DNA from: Chondrilla cf. caribensis
Taxonomy: Eukaryota; Porifera; Demospongiae; Chondrillida; Chondrillidae
NCBI GenBank assembly: GCA_964020155.1
Contig: OZ026554.1
Coordinates: 5,619,416-5,683,415 of the forward strand
Reading direction: 5' to 3'
Length of the DNA stretch: 64,000 nucleotides
The number at the start of each line of letters is the position of its first letter. Positions within the stretch are counted from its first letter, which is position 1. Below, one piece after another: positions 40,966-53,800 of the stretch. The translations under genes and the position numbers were made by a program. The notes beneath the pieces are model-generated. The model was not told the origin of the DNA and searched no databases. It saw nothing but the letters and a program-made list of their open reading frames with translations.

Positions 40966-42668
40966 GAAGGCAACTTCAATAACTGTCCACCCAACATATC
41001 GTGCCTGGATGGTACAATGTTGTCTGAAGGACCCTTCCTCGGTCACATATACGGGTATTCTACCATCTGAACAGTGGTAGACAGAACATGTCACGTTCTG
41101 TAGAGAGACATACATTCACAGCTGGTGTTACCTTGACAGGCTATAGCCAAGAAGTTCCCATCGTTGGAATATTTACCACAGAACGCAGATGAGTGTGCAT
41201 TGTAGATGATCTGGCCGTTATCAGACACACTCGGTACACAGCTAAGAATGAAGGATTGTATCAATGGTTGAGATAAGGATTACAGCTCACACTCACTGTT
41301 CCTGCCACAAACTGCCCACACAAACTAACTGTTCATTGATTGCACGTTCTTCAGTACTTTGTGACATCCTATGTACAGAACACGAGCGTCCATATTCTCT
41401 CTATGGTGATGAAAATTATGTCAAATCCTGTCAACTGGTGTCAGAATGCACGTATACGTACTTCCAGCAATTTTTGGAATAACCCGTAGGACTGATAGCC
41501 GCCTTTCAAACCACAAGCCATTTGAATCCGTTGATGTAAATCTTCATTTTTCTATCAATGAAAGCAGAGCAAACAGAAGAGTGATTTGATGGAACACTCA
41601 ACCCCACTACTGCACAGGACTCACAGGGAGTGGTGAATTGACATGAGGGGAATCTGCAGGGACGGGCCAAAGTCATGAACAGTAATAAGCAGGTAACCAA
41701 CAAGCACAGACACCCACACACCTGGCGGCTCCTGCTTTGCACTTTTGGGTTTAGTTTCTCCTTTACCCTTTTTAGCACTGAAGTATGCAGACAATAGCAA
41801 TAACTATTGGTACATCACTCCAACAAGTGTAGCTACATCACTCCAACAAGTGTAGCTACATCACTCCAACAAGTGTAGCTACATCACTCCAACAAGTGTA
41901 GCTACATCACTCCAACAAGTGTAGATACATCACTCCAACAAGTGTAGCTACATCACTCCAACAAGTGTAGCTACATCACTCCAACAAGTGTAGCTACATC
42001 ACTCCAACAAGTGTAGCTACATCACTCCAACAAGTGTAGCTACATCACTCCAACAAGTGTAGATACATCACTCCAACAAGTGTAGCTACATCACTCCAAC
42101 AAGTGTAGCTACATCACTCCAACAAGTGTAGCTACATCACTCCAACAAGTGTAGCTACATCACTCCAACAAGTGTAGATACATTACTCCAACAAGTGCAG
42201 CTACATCACTCCAACAAGTGTAGCTACATCACTCCAACAAGTGTAGCTACATCACTCCAACAAGTGTAGCTACATCACTCCAACAAGTGCAGCTACATCA
42301 CTCCAACAAGTGTAGCTACATCACTCCAACAAGTGTAGCTACATCAACTCTTGAGTAGTTACATATCAATTGAATTACTTCCCACACCCATGACCTCGTT
42401 TGTAAGTTACAATAACGCGCAGTTAAAGACTTTACACAAAAAGTAACCTTGAGCATCCGCTGGTCTGCGATCTCGTGACGGGCCGAGAATGTGAAATGAG
42501 TCGATGAAGCAAGAGGGTTAAAGGATTTATTCTCATTGTCTCGATGTCGTCTTCTTCGTCGTCTTCAGACGAGTACTGCAACCCGGAAGTACTTAGACGA
42601 ACAAAAATACCTCGATAATGCTCATCCTGGGCTTGGTCCACATCGCTATCCGACGAGCCTTCAGCCAT
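38548..42668 (-). CDS. DCAF11: DCAF11 (WDR23), CUL4-DDB1 substrate receptor
   Basis: The first exon starts MAEGSSDSDVDQAQDEHYRG and is acidic (SSEDDEEDDIETM). WD40 blades match DCAF11: SAFCGKYSNDGNFLAIACQ, ARYVGWTVIEVAFR, IPAHEDHANALCCSKENDN with FSGGDDGLCRV, VWDRRVVSEGN with FSGHRDGLTYIDAK, TNSKDQSVKLWDLRKF, and CEKLPGDVSVMTYTGHRVQH with TLIRCKFSPVASTGE. The protein ends SSSDDDAFVYNDAR. DCAF11 recruits substrates to the CUL4-DDB1 ubiquitin ligase (KEAP1-independent NRF2 turnover, and stem-loop-binding protein). Introns carry a 13-base and a 23-base minisatellite and a CA run. Several small N-terminal exons (41300-41780) are joined with less certainty. Start 42668 (MAEG) preferred over 42689. 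Confidence 0.94.
39538..40008. repeat. 13-base minisatellite
   Basis: About 36 copies of GGGGACAATCACA; variants ACCATC and CACATGGG. Purine/pyrimidine skewed. DCAF11 intron. Confidence 0.95.
40884..40965. repeat. CA microsatellite
   Basis: About 40 CA units, one TACA interruption; DCAF11 intron. Confidence 0.95.
41803..42346. repeat. 23-base minisatellite
   Basis: About 24 copies of TACATCACTCCAACAAGTG followed by TAGC. The junction of units forms the perfect palindrome TGTAGCTACA; rare variants are GATACA and GCAGCTACA. DCAF11 intron 1. Confidence 0.95.
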
Positions 42669-42768
42669 TTTCCTAATGTTTACATACAAACGCCAACTAA
42701 CGCATTATGTGCAATCGTAATTTCTCATCAAAAGTCATCATACAGCACGGTAATGTCTGGGGAACACA

Positions 42769-43796
42769 TTAACGTCCTCTCCCACGTCCTCTCCCCCTCC
42801 CTCTCCCACCACGCCCTCTCCCTCTCCCCCTCCCCCTTCCAAGGGACATAGTTTCTTTCTTCTTCTTCTGTGGTCTCACTGTGTCCAGGTCAACCAGTAG
42901 AGTGTCGATCGGTAAGCTCTCTGGGAGAATGAAGTATCTGATGTTGTTCCCCCTTATGCTCAATGTATCCATAGCAACTGGTTCTCGTCCCTTTATTGTC
43001 ATTTTCACAGATTTCAGGTGAGTGTTCATGGCCATGTCCACTCCTGAATAAGCAACCAATAAATAGCTCATAATTCGCTGTCAGTCAACAAGACAACAAA
43101 TACAGTACAGTTTGCTTAGCATATAGGTATTCTGGTAGTACGTACTCCTGGTTAGCACGTACACTGCTCAGTCCCAAGCTTATGTACACAATATGTCAAC
43201 ATGCACTGATACTGATTTAGTGAAGTCTTATTAATCCACTGTAATTCATGAAATGAGGCAAATTAACCAAAATTAATGTGTACACAAGTGGATTCATGGA
43301 CAGATGCTATGACTGATAAAGATGGGATGGATTAACGGGAGCTCACCGTAATCCGTAATAATAGGACCTCTGGTAAGAAGAGCAGATTTAGTGCACCCTT
43401 CAAGGTACGTACCAACATAGACACTCCACCCCTAAACGACATATCCCACGACTGTTCTGTAAATACGTGACGACAGGAAGCAGGTTACTGTGCATTAATA
43501 TACAAAGCCATAACAAAATGGCGGTGTGCATCAACAGAATACTAACATAGCCTATTGTAGGATGGGGATGCATACAACGATGCTGGTAGAACGACACACA
43601 ACTAAAATGTCCTTTTCACCTGCTATGGTTCCTTGTATAACAGTTCCGTTCTTCAATTCTACTGTGACTGTTTCGTGACTTATCTTCATTAAAAACCTGC
43701 AAAAAACACAAAAATATACATAAGAAGGATTCTATTTTCTTGCAAGATTAAAATAAGGTCTTGAACTACTTCACAAACAGACCTAACAAGCTTCAT
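42769..43796 (-). CDS. SNRPD1: SNRPD1, core snRNP protein Sm D1
   Basis: Three exons. Exon 1 encodes MKLVR; exon 2 [19 protein letters not shown]; exon 3 [21 protein letters not shown] and [20 protein letters not shown], ending in an Arg-Gly tail. Both Sm motifs are present. Sm D1 is part of the heptameric ring on spliceosomal snRNAs; its RG tail is the target of symmetric arginine methylation and SMN binding. The stop is 101 bases from the DCAF11 start (same strand) and the start is about 150 bases from the divergent CFAP263. Length about 120 residues is normal. Confidence 0.97.
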
Positions 43797-43949
43797 CCTG
43801 GTTGCGATGTAGAAACAGTGGCGATTCCAAAAATTATGTTTACTGATACGTATCAGCTACGTACATGTATGAAGGTACGCCAAACAGGAGGCCGGTAAAT
43901 TTTAGCCCAAATGTACGGTTGCTATGTAAATTTGCTTAGCAACGTCAAA

Positions 43950-46094
43950 ATGGCGTCTTCAAGACATCCCAGTGGATTTTCTGATAATGACAAAAGTGCC
44001 TTGTCCCTATTGCAATTGGAGTCCATGAGTGACGAAGATTTAGCAGACTTATTTGATCAGACATTGTAAGTGCTTTTATATTTATGACAGCCTATGTGGA
44101 ATTTCTAAAGCTGGCAGCAGAACTTAATCTAGTCGGATTGATCCTCAATCACTTTTTGCTTTGTAGGAAAAGTAACGATGCTCTTAAGAAAGAAAATGGC
44201 ATTTTTGAAAAGTTTCTTAAAAGACTGGATCCGAACGACATGCAGAACCGAGGTTCGTTGTCTAATCTGATCAATTCGTTCTCACAATCAATGCAATTTA
44301 TTTTTTGCCCCTGCCTTGCCAGGGATAGCACAAATGACAATATATGTCAGTTGCTTTTCCCCCTGTGTTCTAGGTTTCGATTTGGTTTTATTTTGTAGCA
44401 CATCGTTGTTCCTTGATTTGAATAATGATTGGTGTCTCTCCCTCTTGTATTGCATCATTACTGTCCACATCATATGGCGCCCCTCCCCTCTAACGCTAAT
44501 TCAACTTTACTCATCTGCAGCACCCACTCTCCTTGCTACTCAAGGAGAGTCTAAGATGACGAGGAAGAAAGGCAAGGCAAGGGGAGGGTCCTCTGGAGAA
44601 AGGCACGTAATCTCTACACCTGCTAGCATCGCATGTCTCTTGATACAACTGTGTACGTGTGTGTCTGCAGAATGTTGAAGTTGACTGCAGAGCAGAAGTG
44701 CGACATTGCAACAAGAGAGCTTGATGAGTTACATGAGGAAGTGGAGAGAAAACGAGAGGAATGGGAGAGACTGATGGCCAGCCACTGGGCTGTGGTGGAG
44801 GAGACAAGGAGGAGGACAGACGAGATCAAGAAGCATCACTACGAGTTTGAGAGGGATGTCATCCGAGGAGGCATGAACTCTGTAAGTGGCCAAGTTGTGA
44901 GGAGGTGTGCTCCCCTGCCCTGCATGTATACGGAGGTTTACTGTGTGCACATGTGGATGAGGTGCCAGATCTGTATAGGGGATTACCAGTGTGTGTATTG
45001 GTCAAGTGGGCTGTACTTCGTACATTACTTGACACAATTTGGTTTCTTACTCAGAAAACTGGAAAGTTACAGGCTGAGCGTGTGGTGAGGTACTTTGAAG
45101 ATAAGGTGGCTTCCAGAGTGAGCAGTCTCAGTGTATTTCTGTCACCAAAGTATGGTTTGCTATTGTATCAGTTGTGGTCTTGCAGAGTGCATTAATAGAG
45201 AAGCTCATTGCCAAGAACAATGCTTTGCGTACAAAGAGGAGAAAGCTGCAGTCTCACTTGAAACAGAAGGAGGAGTCTGGAGAAGTGAGACATGAAGTTG
45301 ACTTTGAGCAGCTCAAGATTGAGAATAAACAGTTTGCTGAGAAGTTCGATGCCAGGAATCAGGAGCTTCTTCAACTGAAGTTGAAGTCCGGCAATACCAT
45401 GCAAGTCCTCAACAGTTATAAGGTTGTCTGTGGAGTGTTCCTTGTTGCCTTAGTGAGATGTCACCGCTGTGTGTTGTACATGTGAACTGTAGAAGAAGTT
45501 GCAGGCCTTAAGCAGTGAGTCTCAGAGCCTTGACTCTGACATCCACAACCGGCGTGAGTTACTGGCAAGAATCGAGGCAGAGACAAGAATTGTAGAAAAG
45601 GTATGCACGTACTGTATGTAGCTGTGTACCCGCATCAAGCTGGTGTTCTCTGTGGTTCTGCCAATGCACCCACATTGGTATCCTTACTGCTATAATGTTT
45701 ATTATTTAACAGGAGAAGAGGAAAGCGGAATCATTGAACAAATACCTCCGCTGTAAACTGGAGGACTATAAAGTTCCTAATGTGAGTGTGCTCCAAGTCA
45801 GTGTGTATAGTTTTTCAACATGTATTCTAATGTTGGCTAAAAGGTCATTGATTATGTGAAAGAGTGTTCAAAGATGGACGAGATTGACAAGGAGGTGAAG
45901 ACTTGGAGAAGAAAGGTTGAAATAGCTCAGGTGTGTGTTGGTGCATGAGGATTGTACAGAGATGATGATTGAACACGTATTTCTTCCATTAGTTGTCTCT
46001 CAAATCACACAAGCAAATGTGGAGGAAATTAGAACAAGGAGCACAAGCTGGTCCATGGACCTCCCACCCTCCACCCAACACCACTAATACATGA
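43950..46094 (+). CDS. CFAP263: CFAP263 (CCDC113), axonemal coiled-coil protein
   Basis: Starts MASSRHPSGFSDNDKS. Exons joined give a coiled-coil protein of about 390 residues with family hallmarks: KENGIFEKFLKRLDP, LTAEQKCDIATRELDELHEE, HHYEFERDVIRGG, VDFEQLKIENKQF with DARNQELLQLKLKSGNTMQV (the most conserved block), KYLRCKLEDYKVPNVIDYVK and VKTWRRKVEIAQLSLKSHKQ. The protein ends HPPPNTTNT. CFAP263 pairs with CFAP184/CCDC96 in the 3'-4' complex of motile axonemes near the inner dynein arms. The stop is 83 bases from the SDR39U1 stop (convergent). Confidence 0.95.
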
Positions 46095-46177
46095 CATCAC
46101 ATCACAGATTGCAATGTACAGTATATACTCATTATTCGAACAAATACATATATAACACATACGTAACTAACAGCTTA

Positions 46178-47356
46178 TCACTGTTTGTGTCCGGAACGCC
46201 GAACTTGTACAATGTGATGAAAAGCATCGTAAATGTGACTGTAAGTAAACTGGAATCCTATATCCAACGCTCTCTTTGGAAGGACTCTGTTCCCCTTCAG
46301 TAAGATGTTGGCTCTAGGACCATCGAATATAGTTTTCATAAGTAAGTCTGGACTCCACAAGACAGCCTTGCGGCCCATGGCATTTGCAAATGCTTGTATC
46401 ATTTTGTCCATGGTTATGGGTTTGGGTGATGTGGCATTAAAGGCACCAGATGCTCCTTTCTCTGTCACAAACAAGAACAATTGAGCCAGATCATCCAGGT
46501 GGATCCATGACACCACTTGATGTCCACTCCCGATAGTTCCACCGAGGTTAAAGTTCATCTGGTGCCACAGACTCCCCACCATCCCTCCCCATGGACCAAG
46601 GACAACACCCAAACGTAACACAGCATGAGATGTGGGGCAAGTCTCTGGCAGTACGGCTGCATCCTCCAGCCTCCACACCAAATCCTGCAGATATCCACCA
46701 CCAGTGGGCACTTGACTGTCTTCACTGTATTGGGTCCCACCACTTGGAGTGAGAGGGTAGTAACCTGCGTAGAGGTGTATGGCTTGATGGCACAGGTGTG
46801 TGAGGACGGCAGGCACGGGACCTACTAGTGGCAGAGGTGGAGATCCATGATTTCACTGGAGAATTAGCAACTGCACGAGCCAGTAGAGTTGTGGTTCCCA
46901 GTCTGGACTGCTCCGTCTCATCCACAAAGGATTTCGTCCAGCTATATGACAATGGACAATTAGATTCCCCTGCAACTCCACAAAAGATCACTCACTAAGT
47001 ACTTACCGCCTGGTTGGGTTAAGGTAGTTTTCCCCAGCAACATTGATGACCACGTCCGTTTGGGGAGGAAGGCCATTACGTTTCACTTCTCCCTATTAAC
47101 CAAAAAACCTGTCAAATGTAATGTGCACGAGACTCAAAATAGTCGACTACTACTCGCCCAAGTAATTCTCTTCGGCCCTGCATTCCTCGATATGTCCACG
47201 ACCTCGTACCCTTTCTTCTCGAAAGCCCGTCGTATTCCTTTACCAACAAAACCAGTTCCTCCACCTGAGGGGAATACGACAGTGAGGGACAGATCTAGAC
47301 TCATGGGGGACATCACAGGACCAGGAAGTCCAGAGCTTACCTACAACAACCTTCAT
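46178..47356 (-). CDS. SDR39U1: SDR39U1, atypical short-chain dehydrogenase/epimerase
   Basis: Start MKVVVGGGTGFVGKGIRRAF (an intron splits the glycine-rich NADP-binding motif after MKVVVG). Further segments: GYEVVDISRNAGPKRITW, a YYP region, LRLGVVLGPWGGMVGSL, VSWIHLDDLAQLFLF, GAFNATSPKPITMDKM and LLKGNRVLPKRALDIGFQF. This is the extended atypical SDR family of bacterial YfcH and SDR39U1, whose natural substrate is not known. Length about 300 residues is complete. The gene lies downstream-facing to CFAP263. Confidence 0.96.
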
Positions 47357-48287
47357 TTTCACAAGCTAGTGTGGTATTGCGTAATTACCTTTACCTATTA
47401 CTTTAATTACTTACCTATTACTTTAATTGATAGATTACAGTAATAATTCATTATTACTTTAATTGCACTTTACATTTACTACTACTTTGTTATAAGTAAT
47501 AATTCATTTTTACTATAATTAAGAATTAAAGTAATAATGAAAAACAAGCAATTCCAGTTGAAAAAAACTTGGAGTGCCCTCTCCCCACCGCCGATGTTCA
47601 ATCAAAGATCTATAGGTGTGTGCTAATGCAATTGAGGGGAGGAACAGTTACTACCGTTACGGTTCTTTGTGGAGAGTATTGCTTAATTTAATATTATGTA
47701 TCATACTTTTTAAGAGTCTTTCACATCTTTATGAGTTTTTTTTCTTATAAAAATATTATGCACGTTCTCCACTGCCTGCACTGGTTATTGTACGTACTTG
47801 TTACAAACTTAAAATAAATAAAAAATTCATTTGAAGCAAACTACACGTAAAATATCAAATATCAAATTTCACCGATATATAATGTACACATTATTGGTGA
47901 AATAATACAGTAGAGAGCACTCTAAGACATACAGCAGAGTAACTTGATATACCTCTGGCGTGCAAGGAGTTCCTGAACAGCTTACAGTCCACCATCTGCA
48001 TAGTCTGTGCACGGTCCACATGGACGGTCTGCATTTCAGGCACAACCACACTATAGCACACCATTATACATCACTATTGTCATATATAATCGTCATGATC
48101 ATCAACATCAGATAGGTCATCATTATGACATCGTCGTATATTATTTATAATGGCATAATATCCATTCATAAATATTATATAATATTATATATATATATAT
48201 CTGGTGTACCCATTATATACTAGCCATGCTGCAGGATGTAATATTTATCAATAAATAAATAATGATGCCAATTTTGGACTTGACATG
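47357..48287. other. AT-rich intergenic region
   Basis: About 930 bases between SDR39U1 and MDP1. Contains AT-rich direct and inverted repeats (47436-47540) and a TA microsatellite (about 48177-48200, TATATATATATAT). I see no gene; a short minus open frame at 47869-48051 has no family match and is probably chance. Upstream parts (47357-47450) would hold the SDR39U1 promoter. Confidence 0.75.
47436..47540. repeat. AT-rich inverted and direct repeat
   Basis: ATTATTACTTTAATT (about 47451) is repeated as its exact reverse complement AATTAAAGTAATAAT (about 47523), and AGTAATAATTCATT occurs twice directly about 56 bases apart. Could be a small decayed element or a chance of AT-rich DNA. Confidence 0.7.
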
Positions 48288-49247
48288 TCACGAAGATTTG
48301 TGCATGTGGGAGTGTGTGATCAGCCCATGCTTGAACACAGACCATGTGAGCCCGTTGTCATCATCAATGTACACGGCTGTCACTCCTGAGCGGGGGGGTA
48401 GAGGAACAAGCTGTTAGCACACGCATCTATGCATTTTTATAGACTAACACAGTGATACAGACACACACAGTCACATAGGTATGTGTACAGTCATCCACAG
48501 CCGGCCACATACCCAACCCGGACACATCCTCAATATTGTCATATTCATCATCATAGAACACCATATCATTATAAGGAATACCACTCTTCTGTTGAATTCT
48601 GTAAGGAAACAGACAGTCACTTTGAGACCTATCTGACCTCACACCTTCTTTAGATGACCCACTGTTTAAAATGGCGTACTTTCCAATCTGGGTACACTTC
48701 ACTGTAGGAGAATTTGTCCTTGATCCCTAAAACTGTCTGCAACTGGTAAGAATTGCTTGGTGAAGTTGTTCTAATCATATAGAAATGGTAACAGAGTGAA
48801 CAACGTACACATAAACAGTACAGTGCACCACACACTTTGAGCAAGCAGCTATTGGAATGCTGCACCTCTCCAGTTCAGTGATGATAGGGTAGACGCTTGG
48901 AAACAAGCCAACCTTATTCCTGTACTTGTCAATGGCCCCTCCTCTCCTACATGATAATACGGGCATTATACAGGACATATCCAAGTAAGTATGCTCTTCA
49001 AGGCTAACCCGTCGCTCTTGAAGGGCGGACACACCATGCAGTCCACGTGGGTAGGCCAGCAGGTATAGTCTACGCGACAGCAGAACACGTAAACAAAACG
49101 AAAAACAATACACTGTATTGATAACCGACCGAGATCCAAGACAACTAGTTTAGGAGCTCTGTCTAAACTCTTCAGGAACTCTTTAACGTCGAATGGCTCG
49201 TTTTTAGGTAAGTTTCTGCTAAAACCATCTATTCTTCGCCACGCCAT
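48288..49247 (-). CDS. MDP1: MDP1, magnesium-dependent phosphatase 1
   Basis: Start MAWRRIDGFSRN (49247); an upstream in-frame ATG at 49277 is possible. The HAD motif 1 LVVLDLDYTCWP is split by an intron after the second Asp codon's first base, followed by HVDCMVCPPFKSD. Then GLFPSVYPIITELE, SIPIAACSKTTSPSNS, FSYSEVYPDWKVRHFKR and HAD motif 4 DMVFYDDEYDNIEDVSGLG. It ends HSHMHKSS. MDP1 is a HAD protein-tyrosine/fructosamine-6-phosphate phosphatase. The stop codon of RABEPK lies only 33 bases upstream on the same strand. Confidence 0.95.
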
Positions 49248-49280
49248 TTTTGATACCACATGCAACTCACGTGACAATAA

Positions 49281-50661
49281 CTACAATTTTAGAACATAAC
49301 AGTCATCATAAGCATTTCCACCCGTGTCTACACCTCCGAAAACGAAAATAGCATTCACACTTTGATCTTTGTGGTCTTCAGATATGTTCCCAGGAATCCT
49401 AATGGGGCACATGGCAACATCTAGACGTGGTGACGGTGCACACTGCGTCTCGATCCTGGACCACTGTAGTGTGTCTGTACATGAGACAATACAACAAGTG
49501 AACAAGATAGCAATTGCAGTAGAGGTTAGGGGATTGACACCTGTGTTGAGAGAGAACAGATCATTCAGTGACCCCTCCATGCTGACCCCTCCGAATATGA
49601 TTATTCGAGAGCCATGAACAGCACACCCATGTGCTGCTCTTGGAGAAGGGATTTCCCCATTCACTTGCAGTTGTTTCCAATTCCACGTTCCTACACAAGG
49701 GGGAGTCCGGAACTTAATTGTTTACTCTGCACATGACAATAAGCACGCACGGGTGTGAGCACACACCTATGTCCAAACTGTATAAATCATCAAAGAATGT
49801 CATGTTGGCCATTCCTCCTTGTACAAACAGCCTGTCCCCGACACACGCACTGACATGGCCTTGTCTGGGGCAAGGTGGGCTCCCAGAGACCTCCGGTTGG
49901 CACCATTCTCCACTGTCACTGCTGAAGACATAGGGGCCGACTGCATCAGCAGGGCAGTCACCTGCCTTGCCTCCACCGAACACAACAAGACAAGATTTAT
50001 AAGTGGCTGGGGAATGAATAGTCCTCGGGGATACACTACACCCAGCCATAGGGACACCTGACCACTTATCCTGCCCTGAAGAAAGATTGAACACAACAGG
50101 AGCATAATATCCATTGCAATGAATTCACCGCACACTCCCTGGTGCAACTTGATGACAGATACTCAACAGGTAGACACCATGCATGACAGTCTTAGTGAGT
50201 GTCAGTGGTCCATTGTGATACGTTCCCCGCACACAGGCCCCGCCAACTCACCGATGTCATACTTCCACATGTCTCCCAAAGGTCCTTCCACCTCAGCCCC
50301 TCCAAACACATACAATAAACCTTTACTTTGACACAGTAGAGTGCCGTGTTCGTATCTTGCTGGGAAATTGGTACAGCTTTTATTAGTCCATTTCACATTT
50401 TCTAAATGTCAAAATCAACTAAATCTGTAGACAACCAGTCATTCTCCCCCGCTTTGACTCACTAATGTCCAGGAGATGGACCTTGCTCAGAGGGCCTTCC
50501 GCATCAGCGCCTCCAATGAGCAGAACATTCCCGTCAGGAAGGAAGTCCGCAGATGAACCAACTCTCAACCCAATGTCTCCTGTGGGCACCTCGTGCCAGA
50601 CTCCTTCAGGAGGAAGCACTCCACTCTCCAACGTTGGGACAGAGGTCCACTGCAGAGCCAT
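49281..50661 (-). CDS. RABEPK: RABEPK, kelch-repeat Rab9 effector
   Basis: Start MALQWTSVPTLESG (50661), stop TAG at the complement of 49281-49283. Six kelch blades are visible with GG motifs: NVLLIGGADAEGP, LLYVFGGAEVEGPLGDMW, SCLVVFGGGKAGDC, DRLFVQGGMANMTFFDDLY, RIIIFGGVSMEGSLNDLF and AIFVFGGVDTGGNAYDDCY. Order and length (about 350) match RABEPK, a Rab9 effector in endosome to trans-Golgi recycling. The end is within 34 bases of the MDP1 start, and the HELLS stop is about 140 bases upstream of its start. Confidence 0.92.
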
Positions 50662-50804
50662 TATTAAGAGCCTATTATGACGTCATTACGAATGGCCCGT
50701 AAGAATCACAGCACTAGTACTGCAGCTGGTCAATCAATCTACACAAGTTTTTAGAACAATAACTTATTTTAATAAGCGTTCATTAAATATGAGGATAAAA
50801 TGAG

Positions 50805-53800
50805 CTACTGATCCACATTCAGACTTCCAAGAGAATCTTTCTGTTCATGATTGTCTTTGAGAATACGAAACAACTTCGTGTGTTCTTCCTGTTGTCCGTC
50901 ATCCGTTGGGCTTGTCACAACTGTGCATGTCCTGTCAAGGAGAGCCGCCAGGGTATCCTCTGATATGGAGAAGCTAGTGGTACCAATGTCAAAGACATTA
51001 TCATGCTCCTTGCTCCCCTCCAACAGATCCTTGAGATGCTCTAGGGTCAGTAGCTCGCTGCTCTTGTTGTGTCCCTTGAATAGTCCTGAGTAGCCAGACA
51101 CAAAATGGCACACAAAATGAGCTAGGTTCCCTGAAACAACACACCTGCAGGGATACGCACCTTTATGGATGACCATCTTCTCCAGTTTCCTCTTGCTAGC
51201 TGCTGTCTCCACCACTCGCTGGTCAATGGTATTGGCAGTCACAAAACGATAGACAACAACAGGCTTGGTCTGGCCTATCCTGTGACATCTGTCCTGAGCT
51301 TGGAGATCGGCTTGAGGGTTCTGTGGGAAGGGACATTCTTCACAGTTGCATGCATCTCTCAGTCCACCCCTAGCACCACCTACCCAATCGGAATCATATA
51401 TGATCACCGTGTCAGCTGCAGTCAAGTTGACTCCCAGCCCTCCGGCTCTTGTGCTGATCAGGAACACTCGAACATCGGTGTCCTCGTTGAAGAGCTGAAT
51501 CTGATGGAATACAGAGAAGGTTCAATGCAGCCCAGTTCACCAGGAGCTACACACACACACACCTGTTCCTGTCTGACAACTACACTCATTGAACCATCAA
51601 GTCTCCCATAGTTGATGTCTCTAAGTTCCAAGTAATCTTCAATAATGTCCAACATGCTGGTCATTTGGGAGAATATCAGAGTCTACAAAGAAAGCAGGAA
51701 TCACTGTAAACTGGCCTTGGAGCTAGCAGTGACTCCACTTACCTTATGTCCGCGTTGTAACAAAGCTGTCAGGAGTTTGTCCAGTAACAGCATCTTACCA
51801 CTAACTCTGACAATGTCTTCATCAATTTTATACTCTCCATCTTTAGTTAGAGGGAACTCGATGAGATATGGATGGTTGACACACTTCCGGAGTTGCATTG
51901 TCTTGCCAAGGAGACTGACATTCACTACTGATGTCTTAGGTTTCCTGCCAGTCAGAAGGGGGAATATCACAATAGTCTATGAACAAGGGCTCAGGTCTGC
52001 TTACTTCTCCTTGACTACTGTCGTGGGAAACAACTGTGTTGTGTATTCTGCAGGGAATTTGGCCTTTCCTTCGAGGAGCTGCTCCATGAACCGGTCATCG
52101 CAGTGCATCCTTCAGGTGTGCAAGGTACGGCACACAATCTCAGTTTGCTCCAAGCAACCAAACACTCTCCACCATAACCTACTTCATCAGTACACCTGTT
52201 TTCTGTGTGCACTTCCTCTTTGATTTACTAGGGCCTTCCACAGGAGAGCTCTCACCAGTCTCAACTCCGCGGCTCTCCTCATCCTTGACCTCTTTCCTTC
52301 CGTTCTCCTTATTCTTATCACCAACAAGATCTGGACGACATACAATCAATGACTCTCTCCACCACCCACCACACACGGACAGCTGAAGATGTACGTACCT
52401 AGTACGTTCTCTTCCAAGACACCCCTGTAGAGTTTAGCCTGCAGAGGAGTAATGGGAGCATACACCAGGACTTCCTTCTTAGGAGGTATCTTCAGTTCCA
52501 CATCTGACTTAAGTCTTCTCAACAAAAATGGTGTCAGTATCTGAGACATCAGGCAGGAGAGTGCAATGGCCAGTGTGCACACATTCAGATACATATGGCA
52601 ACCTCACATGTCCCAACTTACCTGGTGAAGTGTTGACAGGACACTCTGCTCTCGTTCCTGAGCCAGTATCTTCTCATTGCCAGAGTGTTCCCCAACAGCA
52701 GTGAAGTCGAAGTACTGTTGAAAGCTAGCAGAGGTGAGAGACAGAAGGTACACAAAACATAAGCTGAATGTTGTGAAAATACACACACCAGTTGAGATCA
52801 TCGAAGATATCGGGCAAAAGGAAGTTAAGGAGAGCCCACAACTCAGCCAGGTTGTTCTGAAGTGGGGTGCCCGTCAAGAGCAGTCGATTGGCAGCTTTAA
52901 AGGTCTTTAATGTCTGAATAAGTTTACAATTAAGATTTTTTATTCTCTGTCCCTCGTCAACAACAAGATATTTCCACTCTTGCAGCTGGAAGAACTTGCG
53001 ATCAATCAAGCACATCTCATAGGATGTGATCACCACTGGAAGAGGAACATCCCTGTCAGTGGAGTGTTTTTTTCTCATAATAGCTGAAAAGTGTTTTCTT
53101 CTTAACAATTCCCGTTCCTCTTGGGTACCATGATACAGGATTATCTGTATCTAGTAAGGCAAAAGGAAGTACAATTGAGCACCCTTGAGAACACAGCACA
53201 CAAGGAGAACAGTCACTGCTGAGCTGCTGGCAGACCTCAGGTGTGAATCGCTTGAACTCAGAGCACCAGTTGGGCAATGTAGACAAAGGTCCCACGACCA
53301 GGAAAGGTCCCTTCACACTGTTCTCCACAAGATGAGCGATGAATCCAATACACTGTATGGTCTTCCCCAGCCCCATCTCGTCTCCCAGTATACCATTGAC
53401 TCCATTTTCAAACAGCACCTTTTGAGGAAAAGCACATTATGTACATATACAGAACAGCCAACGTAGACATCACATACACCACAAGCCACTAGTACAGACA
53501 TCACAAGCCACTAGTACAGACATCACAAGCCACTAGTACAGACATCACAAGCCACTAGTACAGACATCACAAGCCACTAATACAGACAACACAAGCCACT
53601 AGTACAGACATCACAAGCCACTAGTACAGACATCACAAGCCACTAGTACAGACCAATATGCACCTTCAACCACTCCATCCCGTCCAGCTGATAACCTCTC
53701 ATCACACCTCCAGTAAATAAGGCAGGCTGTCGAGAGGACACCTCCTGGTCACCAATCACTCCTGGTGGGCGGGGTCACATGCAGTTAGCACAGTGAGACT

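Noticed and set aside
41803..42346. CRISPR-like array
   Set aside because: Units are contiguous with no unique spacers, and the context is an animal gene intron.
47869..48051. Minus open frame of 60 codons rich in Cys and Trp
   Set aside because: No start context, no match, and in an AT-rich intergenic gap.
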